Source: Streptomyces sp. YPW6 (GTDB taxonomy: Bacteria > Actinomycetota > Actinomycetes > Streptomycetales > Streptomycetaceae). Taken from it: DNA of 64,000 nt. Each line of letters begins with the position of its first letter. Within the stretch, counting starts at the first letter, position 1. A program made the position numbers and the translations under genes. Below the pieces are notes generated by a model. The model ran no database searches. It was not told the DNA's origin and saw only the letters and a program-made list of their open reading frames with translations. Shown one piece after another: positions 1 to 7,995 of this stretch. The stretch lies in assembly GCF_018866325.1 (NCBI RefSeq), contig NZ_CP076457.1, positions 1,771,001 through 1,835,000 of the forward strand. The letters run 5' to 3'.

Positions 1-1023
1 GAGCAGGGCGGTTTCCCGCAGTCCGGCGGCCCCGGCCGCCAGCTGACGCCGCCCGGTGGGCCGCGTGCCGAGCTGCCCGGGGGCAACCCGCAGTCGCAGC
101 GTCCCGGCACCACCAGCTGGGGCGCCGACACTCCGCGCGGTCACGAGGAGCACGACGCGACGGGGCAGTTCGCCCGTCCGGCGGGCCCCGGCCACGACCT
201 GTCGTTCGACGCGCCGTCGAACCAGCGGCCGTCGGGTGACCGCCAGGGTCCCGGCGCGACCTCCGAGTTCGCCCGGCCGGACTTCTCGGGCCAGATGGCT
301 CCGCAGGACCCCCTGTACCCGCAGCAGGCTCCGCAGGGCCAGGACCCGGCGAGCACCGCGCAGTTCGCCCGCCCGGACTTCGGTGTCCCGCACCAGCCCG
401 AGCAGGGCCAGGGGCACCAGCTGCCCACGCCGCGGGGCGACGACTTCGGTGCGCCGCGTCCGTCCGCCTCCCCGGCGGGCGAGGCTCCGTACCGTCCGGC
501 GATCCCGCAGCAGCCCCAGCAGCCGGAGGCCCTGCCGCCGGCCGGTCCCGGGGACGGGCGCACGCCGCTGTACGACACGCTGGAGACGAACTGGTTCCAC
601 GGTCCGGGGCAGGGCGGCCAGCAGCCGCCCGCCGAACCGCAGGCGCCGGCCGCTCCGGAGCCCGGTGGTGCGCCGGTTCCGCCGCTGCCTCAGCGCGGTT
701 CCGCCGACACCTCGGTCACCAGCTCGTGGCGGGCCTCGCCCAACGACGAACTCGTACGCCAGGCCGAGCGGGTCAAGAAGCCCGCCGCCGGCGGGGTCAC
801 CACTTCCGGGCTGCCTCGCCGTGTTCCCCGCGCCAATTTGGTTCCGGGGACCGCACAGCAGCAGAATCACCAGTCCGGACCGCAGGTTTCGCGCGCGCCC
901 GATGACGTGCGCGGTCGTCTGACCAATCTCCGCCGGGGCATCCAGCAGGGTCGGCAGGCCAACAACAACGGCTCGCAGACCGGCAGTTTCCATCTCGGCC
1001 CCACTCACCAGCAGGAGCGTTAG
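1..1023 (+). CDS. cvnA: CvnA-type conservon sensor protein, C-terminal tail (5' end outside window)
   Basis: The reading frame is open from the first base to a TAG at 1021-1023, so this is the end of a longer gene. What is visible is a low-complexity Pro/Gln/Gly-rich tail that repeats short 'QFARPDF'-like motifs. It ends in a conserved block containing GLPRRVP, then NLVPGTA, and APDDVRGRLTNLRRGIQQGR close to the stop. The same closing block ends the complete CvnA gene at 2914-6138, which fixes the identity although no kinase domain is in view. CvnA proteins are membrane-bound histidine-kinase-like sensors of actinobacterial conservons. The gene is directly followed by the roadblock, DUF742 and GTPase genes of the same operon. 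Confidence 0.88.
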   Translation, partial: EQGGFPQSGGPGRQLTPPGGPRAELPGGNPQSQRPGTTSWGADTPRGHEEHDATGQFARPAGPGHDLSFDAPSNQRPSGDRQGPGATSEFARPDFSGQMAPQDPLYPQQAPQGQDPASTAQFARPDFGVPHQPEQGQGHQLPTPRGDDFGAPRPSASPAGEAPYRPAIPQQPQQPEALPPAGPGDGRTPLYDTLETNWFHGPGQGGQQPPAEPQAPAAPEPGGAPVPPLPQRGSADTSVTSSWRASPNDELVRQAERVKKPAAGGVTTSGLPRRVPRANLVPGTAQQQNHQSGPQVSRAPDDVRGRLTNLRRGIQQGRQANNNGSQTGSFHLGPTHQQER

Positions 1024-1446
1024 TTGAGCCCCATGAGTCAGGCCGCGCAGAATCTGAACTGGCTGATCACGAACTTCGTGGACAACACCCCAGGGGTGTC
1101 CCACACGGTGGTGGTCTCCGCGGATGGCCTGCTGCTGGCGATGTCCGAAGGATTTCCGCGCGACCGCGCCGACCAGCTCGCCGCCGTCGCCTCGGGCCTC
1201 ACCTCGCTGACCGCGGGTGCGTCCCGGATCTTCGAGGGCGGCGCCGTCAGCCAGACGGTTGTGGAGATGGAGCGGGGATTCCTCTTCCTCATGTCCATCT
1301 CCGACGGATCGTCCCTGGCCGTTCTGGCCCACCCGGACGCCGACATCGGTCTGGTCGGGTATGAAATGGCCCTCCTGGTCGACCGTGCCGGCACCGTCCT
1401 CACGCCCGATCTCCGCGCCGAGCTCCAAGGCAGTCTGCTCCACTAG
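1024..1446 (+). CDS. cvnB: Roadblock/LC7 domain protein CvnB (conservon)
   Basis: This 140-residue protein consists of a single Roadblock/LC7 domain, the fold that in bacteria pairs with small Ras-like GTPases and may act as a GTPase-activating or scaffolding partner. It differs from the second copy (6140-6562) at only a few positions. I chose the TTG at 1024, which directly follows the cvnA stop, because AGGAG at 1013-1017 is correctly spaced for it. An ATG at 1033 would be too far away. The equivalent start in the other operon is a GTG at the same codon. It is translationally linked to cvnA and presumably cytoplasmic at the membrane sensor. Confidence 0.93.
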   Translation: MSPMSQAAQNLNWLITNFVDNTPGVSHTVVVSADGLLLAMSEGFPRDRADQLAAVASGLTSLTAGASRIFEGGAVSQTVVEMERGFLFLMSISDGSSLAVLAHPDADIGLVGYEMALLVDRAGTVLTPDLRAELQGSLLH

Positions 1447-1581
1447 GCGGCCGTCCAGCGGAATCACGACACGATCCCCCCAGGTAATGCCCACAACCCT
1501 CACCCGACAGGCCGCTTTAGTCCCCTCACCGGCCCCTTGCAGACGGCAAGCCGAGAACCTGCTGTCACGCCCGGAGGATTC

Positions 1582-1989
1582 ATGACCCCGCCACCCGCCT
1601 CACCCGATCCGTACGGCGCACTGCACCACGCGTCGTACGACGGGGAAGGCGACCAGCCGCTGGTTCGCCCCTACGCCATGACCGGCGGCCGGACCCGGCC
1701 GCGCTACCAGCTCGCGATAGAGGCTCTGGTCAGCACGACGGCAGACCCCGCTCATCTGGGGACCCTGCTCCCCGAGCACCAGCGGATCTGCCACCTCTGC
1801 CGTGAGGTCAAGTCGGTGGCGGAGGTGTCGGCGCTGCTGTCGATGCCGCTCGGCGTCGCCCGGATCCTGGTGGCGGACCTGGCGGAAGCCGGCATGGTGG
1901 CCATCCACCAGCCGGGCAACGGAGAGGCCGGCGGCGCGCCGGATGTGACACTGCTCGAAAGGGTGCTCAGTGGACTTCGCAAGCTCTAA
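1582..1989 (+). CDS. cvnC: DUF742 protein CvnC (conservon)
   Basis: This protein of about 135 residues carries the DUF742 signature, with VRPYAMTGGRTRP near the N-terminus followed by a winged-helix-like region ending in LLERVLSGLRKL. The start is the ATG at 1582, preceded by GGAGG at 1573-1577; an upstream in-frame ATG at 1537 has no such site. About 135 bp separate it from cvnB, and its last 20 bases overlap the start of cvnD, so the two are translationally coupled. It is shorter than the second-copy CvnC (214 aa), which has a Gln/Pro-rich N-terminal extension that this one lacks. DUF742 proteins are thought to act with CvnB and CvnD near the sensor; the biochemical role is unresolved. Confidence 0.92.
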   Translation: MTPPPASPDPYGALHHASYDGEGDQPLVRPYAMTGGRTRPRYQLAIEALVSTTADPAHLGTLLPEHQRICHLCREVKSVAEVSALLSMPLGVARILVADLAEAGMVAIHQPGNGEAGGAPDVTLLERVLSGLRKL

Positions 1990-2551
1990 CGGCGGTACGG
2001 GCCGCGCCACCACCTCGGCGAAGATCGTGGTGGCGGGCGGCTTCGGCGTGGGCAAGACCACGTTCGTCGGGGCCGTGTCGGAGATCAACCCGCTGCGCAC
2101 CGAAGCCGTGATGACGTCCGCCTCGGCGGGCATCGACGATCTGACCCACACCGGGGACAAGACCACCACCACGGTGGCCATGGACTTCGGACGTATCACG
2201 CTCGACCAGGACCTGATCCTGTACCTCTTCGGCACGCCCGGACAGGACCGCTTCTGGTTCATGTGGGACGACCTGGTCCGCGGAGCCATCGGCGCCGTCG
2301 TCCTCGTCGACACCCGCCGACTCGCCGACTGCTTCCCCGCGGTCGACTACTTCGAGAACAGCGGCCTCCCCTTCGTCATCGCCCTCAACGGCTTCGACGG
2401 ACACCAGCCCTACACCCCCGACGAGGTCCGCGAAGCACTCCAGATCGGACCCGACGCACCCATCATCACGACGGACGCGCGCCACCGCGCCGACGCCAAG
2501 AGCGGCTTGATCACACTGGTCGAGCACGCCCTGATGGCACGCCTGAAGTAG
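1970..2551 (+). CDS. cvnD: Ras-like GTP-binding protein CvnD (conservon)
   Basis: This 193-aa small GTPase of the bacterial MglA/Ras-like type has a G1 P-loop (GGFGVGKTTF, about residues 23-32), a G3 motif GTPGQDRF, and a degenerate G4 site (ALNGFDG) in place of the canonical NKxD. The GTG start at 1970 lies inside the end of cvnC. It is the output GTPase of the conservon. Bases 2078-2451 are identical, third codon positions included, to 7386-7759 of the second cvnD, while flanking sequence differs; this suggests recent gene conversion. A strong hairpin follows at 2602-2645. Confidence 0.95.
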   Translation: MDFASSNGGTGRATTSAKIVVAGGFGVGKTTFVGAVSEINPLRTEAVMTSASAGIDDLTHTGDKTTTTVAMDFGRITLDQDLILYLFGTPGQDRFWFMWDDLVRGAIGAVVLVDTRRLADCFPAVDYFENSGLPFVIALNGFDGHQPYTPDEVREALQIGPDAPIITTDARHRADAKSGLITLVEHALMARLK

Positions 2552-2601
2552 TCCTCCCACCAGGCACAAGTCGATATCGGCATACGGAAGTTGCCGTAGT
2601 C

Positions 2602-2645
2602 ACGCGGGGGCGGCCTGTGTCGTTTGACACGATCCGCCCCCGCGT
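2602..2645 (+). terminator. Intrinsic terminator-like hairpin after the first conservon
   Basis: ACGCGGGGGCGG (2602-2613) is perfectly complementary to 2634-2645. The 20-base loop contains a nested gtgtc/gacac pairing. It lies 50 bp after the cvnD stop, so it probably ends the first conservon transcript. There is no U-tract, as is usual for Streptomyces. Confidence 0.8.
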
Positions 2646-2718
2646 TCATAACGTTTCGACAGAGAATTGACTCCGCACCGCCACCCGATGCATCCAGTCG
2701 GTGCCACTGCGCTCACAT

Positions 2719-2742
2719 GAGCCCCGCCTTTTGACGGGGCTC
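2719..2742. terminator. Second hairpin in the inter-conservon gap
   Basis: GAGCCCCG (2719-2726) pairs with CGGGGCTC (2735-2742) around an 8-base loop and is followed by a T-rich stretch (ctcttta). It may be a back-up terminator for the first conservon. Apart from this, the hairpin at 2602-2645 and the inverted repeat at 2776-2800, I see nothing in the gene-free stretch 2552-2913. Confidence 0.55.
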
Positions 2743-2775
2743 GCTCTTTATGCCCGATTTATCTGAGGTCTGGGC

Positions 2776-2800
2776 CACTCGGAATCGATGATTCCGAGTG
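2776..2800. promoter_or_regulatory. Perfect 10-bp inverted repeat upstream of the second conservon
   Basis: CACTCGGAAT (2776-2785) and ATTCCGAGTG (2791-2800) form a perfect inverted repeat with a 5-bp spacer (cgatg), 114 bp upstream of the cvnA GTG. The size and AT-containing arms resemble a dimeric regulator site more than a terminator, but an mRNA leader hairpin is possible. No known consensus is recognised. Confidence 0.4.
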
Positions 2801-2913
2801 TTTGGAACGGGACCGGTCGCCGTGCTGCAATTCGACGAACTCCCCAGTAGTACGGCCCTGAACGAAATAATCCGGCACAACGTAGGTGCCGACGCCGAGA
2901 GGTTGTTGGTCGA

Positions 2914-5900
2914 GTGAGGCGAAGCAACGAGGGCTCCGCGGCGCAGCCCGAGCGGGGCAACTTCACCCCGCCGCCGCGCGCTGCGGCGTCCCCTGCGGAT
3001 GTGTCCGACGCGGAGTCCCCGGGCGGCAGTACCAGCCGGCTGGCCCCGCGCAACTGGCGGGTGGCCACCCGGCTGAACGCGATCCTCCTGATCCCGGTGC
3101 TCGTCGGCCTGGTCATGGGCGGCTTCCAGGTGAAGGGCTCCATCGACACCTGGGGCGAGGCCCAGGAGGCCGAGAAGATCGCCGTCGTCGTGCGCGCCGC
3201 GTCCGACTACGGCCAGGCGCTGCTGAACGAGCGGGACCTCACCGCCGAGCCGCTGCTCTCGGGCGACCGTGACGCCGATGTGGTCGAGCAGACCCGGGCC
3301 ACCACGGACGAGGCCGCGCAGAAGTTCGACGCCGCGGTGAAGGACATGCCGTCCAAGCCCGGCCTGGAACGCCGTCTGAAGCTCTTCAAGGGCGAGGAAC
3401 CCAAGCTTCCGGAGCTGCGCAAGGCCGCCTACTCGCAGGCCCTGGACCCGGTGAAGACCGAAGAAGGCTACGTCCAGGTCCAGCACTCGCTGATGGAGTT
3501 CTCCAACGAGCTCGGCCTCGGTACCGGCAACATCACCAGCTACGGCCGCACCGTCTACGCGATCGAGCTCTCCAAGGCTGCAGAATCGCTTCAGCGCTCG
3601 ATCGGCATGCACCTTCTGGTGCGCCCGAGCAAGAAGCCCGCCACCTACAACGACCAGGTCAAGGCCTTCGGTTCGTACAACTACCTGGAGCAGATCGCGC
3701 TGGGCGAGTTCAACTCCGGTGGTACCGAGGCCGACGTCGACCGCCTCAAGCAGGTCATGGCCGGCAAGGCCGCCGAGGGCGCCAAGCAGCTGAAGGCGGC
3801 CAAGGAGCAGGCCGAGGCCGCGGGCGAGCCCTTCGTGGCGCCGCCGAGCATCGACGGCTCGGTCTTCGACGGCATGGCCCGGGAGATCGGCAAGGGGCAG
3901 GACCCCTCGGAGCTGGCGGAGAAGGGCATCACGCCCGCGACCTGGATGGCCGCGGCGACCGCGAAGTTCGAGGGGTACGCCACCGTCGAGGACGAGCTGG
4001 TCAGCAAGGCCGTGGACGAGGCGGCGAAGATCTCCTCCGAAGCCAAGACCGACGCCATCGTCAACGGCCTCATCGTCGTCATCGCCCTGCTGGCCGCGTT
4101 CCTCCTGGCCGGGATCATGGCCCGCCAGATGAGCCGCTCGATGCGCCAGCTGCGTACCGCCGCCTTCGGCATCGCCGAGCAGCGTCTGCCCTCCCTCGTC
4201 GACCAGCTCTCGCGCACCGACCCGGGCCGGGTCGACACCCGGGTGCAGCCGATCCCGATCACCACGCAGGACGAGATCGGCGAGGTCGCCCGCGCCTTCG
4301 ACCAGGTGCACCGCGAGGCCGTCCGGCTCGCCGCTGAGCAGGCCATGCTCCGGGGCAACGTCAACGCGATCTTCACGAACCTCTCGCGCCGCAACCAGTC
4401 GCTCATCGAGGGCCAGCTGACCCTCATCACCGACCTGGAGAACAACGAGGCCGACCCGGACCAGCTGGAGAGCCTCTTCAAGCTGGACCACCTGGCGACC
4501 CGTATGCGCCGCAACGGCGAGAACCTCCTCGTCCTCGCGGGCGAGGAGCCCGGACGGCGCTGGGACCAGCCGGTGCCGCTGGTGGACGTCCTGCGGGCCG
4601 CCTCCTCCGAGGTGGAGTCCTACGAGCGCATCGAGCTCTCCGGCGTCCCCGAGGCCGAGATCCACGGCCGGGCCGTCACCGACCTCGTGCACCTGCTCGC
4701 CGAGCTGCTGGAGAACGCCACCACGTTCTCCTCGCCGCAGACCAAGGTGAAGGTCACCGCGACCCGCCTGCCCGACGGCCGGGTCATGATCGAGATCCAC
4801 GACAAGGGCATCGGCCTCACCGCCGAGGACTTCGCCGACATCAACCACAAGCTGGCCAACCCGCCGACCGTGGACGCCGCGGTGTCCCAGCGCATGGGCC
4901 TGTTCGTGGTCGGCCGGCTGGCCGACCGGCACGGGATCCGGGTGCAGCTGCGCCCGTCGGGCGAGCAGGCGGGGACCACCTCGCTGATCATGCTGCCGGA
5001 CGTCATCACCCACGGTGGCGGTGGCGAACAGCAGGGCGGCCAGGACGACTTCACCGTCTCCTCGATCATCCCCGAGCAGCAGTCGGCCTTCGACGCGGCT
5101 CCGCAGCAGGCCCCGATGCGCACGGCGGCGGAGCTCGGCTTCGACGACTCGCGTTACGAGACCCCGGCGGATCCGAGTCAGCTGGACCCGGTCAACCGTT
5201 CGCTGATGCGCGAGGAGCGCAAGGCGGCCCTGGAGGCCCAGACGGGCGCCGGCGCCCCCTTCGCGGACGGCAACCGGGACCAGCAGGGCTACGCACCGGA
5301 GTCGTACGCGAGCCCCTCGTACGACGACCGGCAGCACGCGCAGCAGGGCTACGCCGAAGAGCAGTACGGCCAGGACCCGTACGGACAGCAGCCGTACCAG
5401 GGGTCGTACGAGCAGCAGCAGTACGGCACCGGGGACGGCTACCCGCAGCAGGACCAGCAGGCGCAGCGGCCGCAGGAGGGCTACCCGGAATCGGCATATG
5501 CCGTTCCGGACACCCGGCAGGATCAGTACGCCGACGCGTACACGGCCTCGACGGACCCGTCCCACCAGGATGACTGGCCTGTTCAGAGCGGTTTCCAGAA
5601 TGGTTATGAGCCGATCGCTCAGGCCGAAGCGGAATCTGTTCCGAGCACGCCCGCAGAGCCCTCGGAGCGCGTAGGCTTCGACCGTCCGGGGCCCACCCCG
5701 AACGTCGGCCACGCGCTGACCGAAGCCGGTCTGCCGCGCCGCGGCGGTCAGCAGCACTGGCAGCCCGGCCCCGGCGGCCGCGGTAACGACCAGCCCGCTC
5801 CGGCGCAGCGGTCCCGCCCGCAGCAGGAACAGCGGCAGGACCCGCAGACGGACGGGGACGGCTCCGACGACTGGCGCTCGACGAACGACGAGCGCTGGGA

Positions 5901-6138
5901 GCGGGCCGAGAAGCTCCGTGAGCCGAAGGCGGGCGGAATCACCCCCTCCGGTCTCCCCCGGCGCGTACCCAAGGCCAACCTGGTCGAGGGCACGGCGGAG
6001 CAGACCCAGCAGGGCGGCCCACAGGTCTCCCGCGCCCCCGAGGACGTCCGCGGCAGGTTGAGCAACCTGCGGCGGGGGATCCAGCGGGGACGCAGCGCGG
6101 GTTCGGACACCAGTACTACCTACAACCAGGAGCGTTAG
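2914..6138 (+). CDS. cvnA: Conservon sensor histidine kinase-like protein CvnA (nitrate/nitrite-sensing domain)
   Basis: This 1074-aa membrane sensor has a cytoplasmic N-terminus, TM1 (about residues 53-72), an extracellular helical nitrate-sensing-type domain (about 75-375), TM2 (about 383-403), and a HAMP segment. A helical region with the conserved LDHLATRMRRNGENLL motif (His526) follows. The HATPase_c domain has an N-box (ELLENATTF, near 598), a G-box DKGIGL near 630 and RMGLFVVGRLA near 660. From about residue 700 the tail is disordered and low-complexity. Residues 790-883 are dense in Gln and Tyr, and the end carries the conserved GLPRRVPKANLVEGTA and DVRGRLSNLRRGIQRGR blocks. The start is the GTG at 2914; no strong Shine-Dalgarno is visible. 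CvnA proteins pass an unknown signal to CvnB/C/D, and the usual response regulator is absent. Confidence 0.95.
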   Translation: MRRSNEGSAAQPERGNFTPPPRAAASPADVSDAESPGGSTSRLAPRNWRVATRLNAILLIPVLVGLVMGGFQVKGSIDTWGEAQEAEKIAVVVRAASDYGQALLNERDLTAEPLLSGDRDADVVEQTRATTDEAAQKFDAAVKDMPSKPGLERRLKLFKGEEPKLPELRKAAYSQALDPVKTEEGYVQVQHSLMEFSNELGLGTGNITSYGRTVYAIELSKAAESLQRSIGMHLLVRPSKKPATYNDQVKAFGSYNYLEQIALGEFNSGGTEADVDRLKQVMAGKAAEGAKQLKAAKEQAEAAGEPFVAPPSIDGSVFDGMAREIGKGQDPSELAEKGITPATWMAAATAKFEGYATVEDELVSKAVDEAAKISSEAKTDAIVNGLIVVIALLAAFLLAGIMARQMSRSMRQLRTAAFGIAEQRLPSLVDQLSRTDPGRVDTRVQPIPITTQDEIGEVARAFDQVHREAVRLAAEQAMLRGNVNAIFTNLSRRNQSLIEGQLTLITDLENNEADPDQLESLFKLDHLATRMRRNGENLLVLAGEEPGRRWDQPVPLVDVLRAASSEVESYERIELSGVPEAEIHGRAVTDLVHLLAELLENATTFSSPQTKVKVTATRLPDGRVMIEIHDKGIGLTAEDFADINHKLANPPTVDAAVSQRMGLFVVGRLADRHGIRVQLRPSGEQAGTTSLIMLPDVITHGGGGEQQGGQDDFTVSSIIPEQQSAFDAAPQQAPMRTAAELGFDDSRYETPADPSQLDPVNRSLMREERKAALEAQTGAGAPFADGNRDQQGYAPESYASPSYDDRQHAQQGYAEEQYGQDPYGQQPYQGSYEQQQYGTGDGYPQQDQQAQRPQEGYPESAYAVPDTRQDQYADAYTASTDPSHQDDWPVQSGFQNGYEPIAQAEAESVPSTPAEPSERVGFDRPGPTPNVGHALTEAGLPRRGGQQHWQPGPGGRGNDQPAPAQRSRPQQEQRQDPQTDGDGSDDWRSTNDERWERAEKLREPKAGGITPSGLPRRVPKANLVEGTAEQTQQGGPQVSRAPEDVRGRLSNLRRGIQRGRSAGSDTSTTYNQER

Positions 6139-6139
6139 T

Positions 6140-6562
6140 GTGAGCCCGATGAGCCAGGCGGCGCAGAATCTCAACTGGTTGATCACCAATTTCGTGGACA
6201 ACACCCCCGGGGTGTCGCACACGGTGGTGGTCTCCGCCGACGGACTCCTGCTGGCGATGTCCGAAGGTTTCCCGCGCGACCGCGCCGACCAGCTGGCGGC
6301 CGTCGCCTCCGGTCTGACGTCGCTGACCGCGGGCGCCTCGCGGATCTTCGAGGGCGGCGCCGTGAATCAGACTGTTGTGGAGATGGAGAGGGGATTCCTC
6401 TTCATCATGTCCATCTCCGACGGATCCTCGCTCGCCGTTCTGGCCCACCCGGACGCCGATATCGGTCTGGTTGGGTACGAAATGGCCCTTCTGGTGGACC
6501 GTGCGGGCAGTGTCCTGACTCCGGACCTTCGCGCCGAACTCCAGGGAAGTCTTCTTAACTAG
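6140..6562 (+). CDS. cvnB: Roadblock/LC7 domain protein CvnB (second conservon)
   Basis: This 140-aa Roadblock/LC7 protein is almost identical to the copy at 1024-1446. The start is the GTG at 6140, one base after the cvnA stop, with AGGAG at 6128-6132. It would dimerise and engage the CvnD GTPase at the membrane. It is followed by a 10-bp-stem hairpin (6583-6610) lying between it and cvnC, a feature the first operon lacks. Confidence 0.94.
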   Translation: MSPMSQAAQNLNWLITNFVDNTPGVSHTVVVSADGLLLAMSEGFPRDRADQLAAVASGLTSLTAGASRIFEGGAVNQTVVEMERGFLFIMSISDGSSLAVLAHPDADIGLVGYEMALLVDRAGSVLTPDLRAELQGSLLN

Positions 6563-6582
6563 TAGACAGACAGTGCGTTTCT

Positions 6583-6610
6583 CGCCACCGCACCATAAAG
6601 TGCGGTGGCG
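6583..6610 (+). promoter_or_regulatory. Intercistronic hairpin between cvnB and cvnC
   Basis: CGCCACCGCA (6583-6592) pairs perfectly with TGCGGTGGCG (6601-6610) around the loop ccataaag. It sits inside the operon, 20 bp after the cvnB stop and about 40 bp before the cvnC start. It could be a partial terminator, an mRNA-processing or stability element, or a simple expression-ratio control. Confidence 0.5.
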
Positions 6611-6652
6611 CGGCCCCACTGGGATCGGCGACCGGTAGTCGGAGGAGGAAAC

Positions 6653-7297
6653 GTGGCAGCACCCACAGGCGGGCACTCATACAACGGTGACCAGAGGGTT
6701 CCGGGTGAGCACGGTGACAACCGTTTCGGTTTCCCCGCCGCCCCCGGTGGCCAGGGACCCGGGCAGTATCAGCCATATCAGCAGCAGGAGCACCGGCAGC
6801 AGGGCGCTTCCGGCGGCCCGGGGCCCGAGTGGCCCCAGCAGCAGCCGGGTTCGGGGTGGCCGCAGCAACCGCAGCAGCGGTACGACACCTCCCAGCAGCC
6901 GCGCGTTCAGCCGGTGCAGCAGCGGCGGGCCCCCGAGCCCGCGAAGCCTGCCGCGCACAACCCGCTGGTCCGTCCGTACGCCATGACCGGCGGCCGGACC
7001 CGACCGCGTTACCAGCTCGCCATCGAGGCGCTGGTCAGCACGACGGCCGATCCGGCCCGGCTGCAAGGGCAGTTGCCCGAGCATCAGCGGATCTGCCGGC
7101 TCTGCATCGAGATCAAGTCGGTGGCCGAGATCTCGGCCCTTCTCTCGATCCCCCTCGGCGTTGCCCGGATCCTCGTCGCCGACCTGGCCGAGGCCGGACT
7201 CGTCGCTATCCATCAGCCCGGCGGCGACGAGGCCGCCGGCGGCCAGCCAGATGTGACACTGCTCGAAAGGGTGCTCAGTGGACTTCGCAAGCTCTAG
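6653..7297 (+). CDS. cvnC: DUF742 protein CvnC (second conservon)
   Basis: This 214-aa protein has the DUF742 core (VRPYAMTGGRTRPRY onward) in the C-terminal two-thirds and an N-terminal extension of about 85 residues rich in Gln, Pro and Gly, which the first-conservon CvnC lacks. The start is the GTG at 6653, preceded by a strong GGAGGAGG (6641-6648). A longer frame from 6605 would start inside the intercistronic hairpin and is rejected. The last 20 bases overlap cvnD. The extension resembles the disordered CvnA tail and could mediate contact with it; that is inference. Confidence 0.93.
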   Translation: MAAPTGGHSYNGDQRVPGEHGDNRFGFPAAPGGQGPGQYQPYQQQEHRQQGASGGPGPEWPQQQPGSGWPQQPQQRYDTSQQPRVQPVQQRRAPEPAKPAAHNPLVRPYAMTGGRTRPRYQLAIEALVSTTADPARLQGQLPEHQRICRLCIEIKSVAEISALLSIPLGVARILVADLAEAGLVAIHQPGGDEAAGGQPDVTLLERVLSGLRKL

Positions 7298-7859
7298 CGG
7301 CGGAGCGGCCCGCTCCACTACCTCGGCGAAGATCGTGGTGGCAGGGGGCTTCGGCGTGGGTAAGACCACGTTTGTCGGTGCCGTCTCGGAGATCAACCCG
7401 CTGCGCACCGAAGCCGTGATGACGTCCGCCTCGGCGGGCATCGACGATCTGACCCACACCGGGGACAAGACCACCACCACGGTGGCCATGGACTTCGGAC
7501 GTATCACGCTCGACCAGGACCTGATCCTGTACCTCTTCGGCACGCCCGGACAGGACCGCTTCTGGTTCATGTGGGACGACCTGGTCCGCGGAGCCATCGG
7601 CGCCGTCGTCCTCGTCGACACCCGCCGACTCGCCGACTGCTTCCCCGCGGTCGACTACTTCGAGAACAGCGGCCTCCCCTTCGTCATCGCCCTCAACGGC
7701 TTCGACGGACACCAGCCCTACACCCCCGACGAGGTCCGCGAAGCACTCCAGATCGGACCGGACACCCCGATCCTGACGACGGACGCCCGCCACCGCGCCG
7801 ACGCCAAGAGCGCGCTCATCACGCTGGTCGAGCACGCCCTGATGGCACGCCTGCGCTAG
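7278..7859 (+). CDS. cvnD: Ras-like GTP-binding protein CvnD (second conservon)
   Basis: This 193-aa small GTPase has G1 GGFGVGKTTF, G3 GTPGQDRF and a degenerate G4 motif, like its paralogue at 1970-2551. It differs from the first copy mainly near the N-terminus and at the last 30 or so residues, while 7386-7759 is identical base for base to 2078-2451. Translation starts at a GTG overlapping the end of cvnC. It is the final gene of the second conservon and is followed by the very long hairpin at 7921-7989. Confidence 0.95.
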   Translation: MDFASSSGGAARSTTSAKIVVAGGFGVGKTTFVGAVSEINPLRTEAVMTSASAGIDDLTHTGDKTTTTVAMDFGRITLDQDLILYLFGTPGQDRFWFMWDDLVRGAIGAVVLVDTRRLADCFPAVDYFENSGLPFVIALNGFDGHQPYTPDEVREALQIGPDTPILTTDARHRADAKSALITLVEHALMARLR

Positions 7860-7920
7860 AAGGTGTCGCGTCGGACGGGGCCTGTCCGGCCCCGACCGGC
7901 GCGCACCCCCGGCACACCGC

Positions 7921-7989
7921 CGGCCGGACGGTACGCGAAGGGCCCCGCACTCCTCGGGAGTGCGGGGCCCTTCGCGTACCGTCCGGCCG
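7921..7989. terminator. Bidirectional terminator with a perfect 33-bp stem
   Basis: Bases 7921-7953 are exactly complementary to 7957-7989, leaving only a TCG triloop closed by C-G. It lies between the convergent cvnD (+) and the carboxylase epsilon subunit gene (-), whose stop is at 7996. The position suggests termination in both directions. The stem is unusually long and free of mismatches. Confidence 0.88.
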
Positions 7990-7995
7990 GGCCGG

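Noticed and set aside
2713..6222. A 1169-codon open frame on the minus strand across the second cvnA
   Set aside because: It is the antisense shadow of a GC-biased gene. The plus-strand protein has clear kinase-type domains, whereas this one is Leu/Arg/Gly-rich without any motif.
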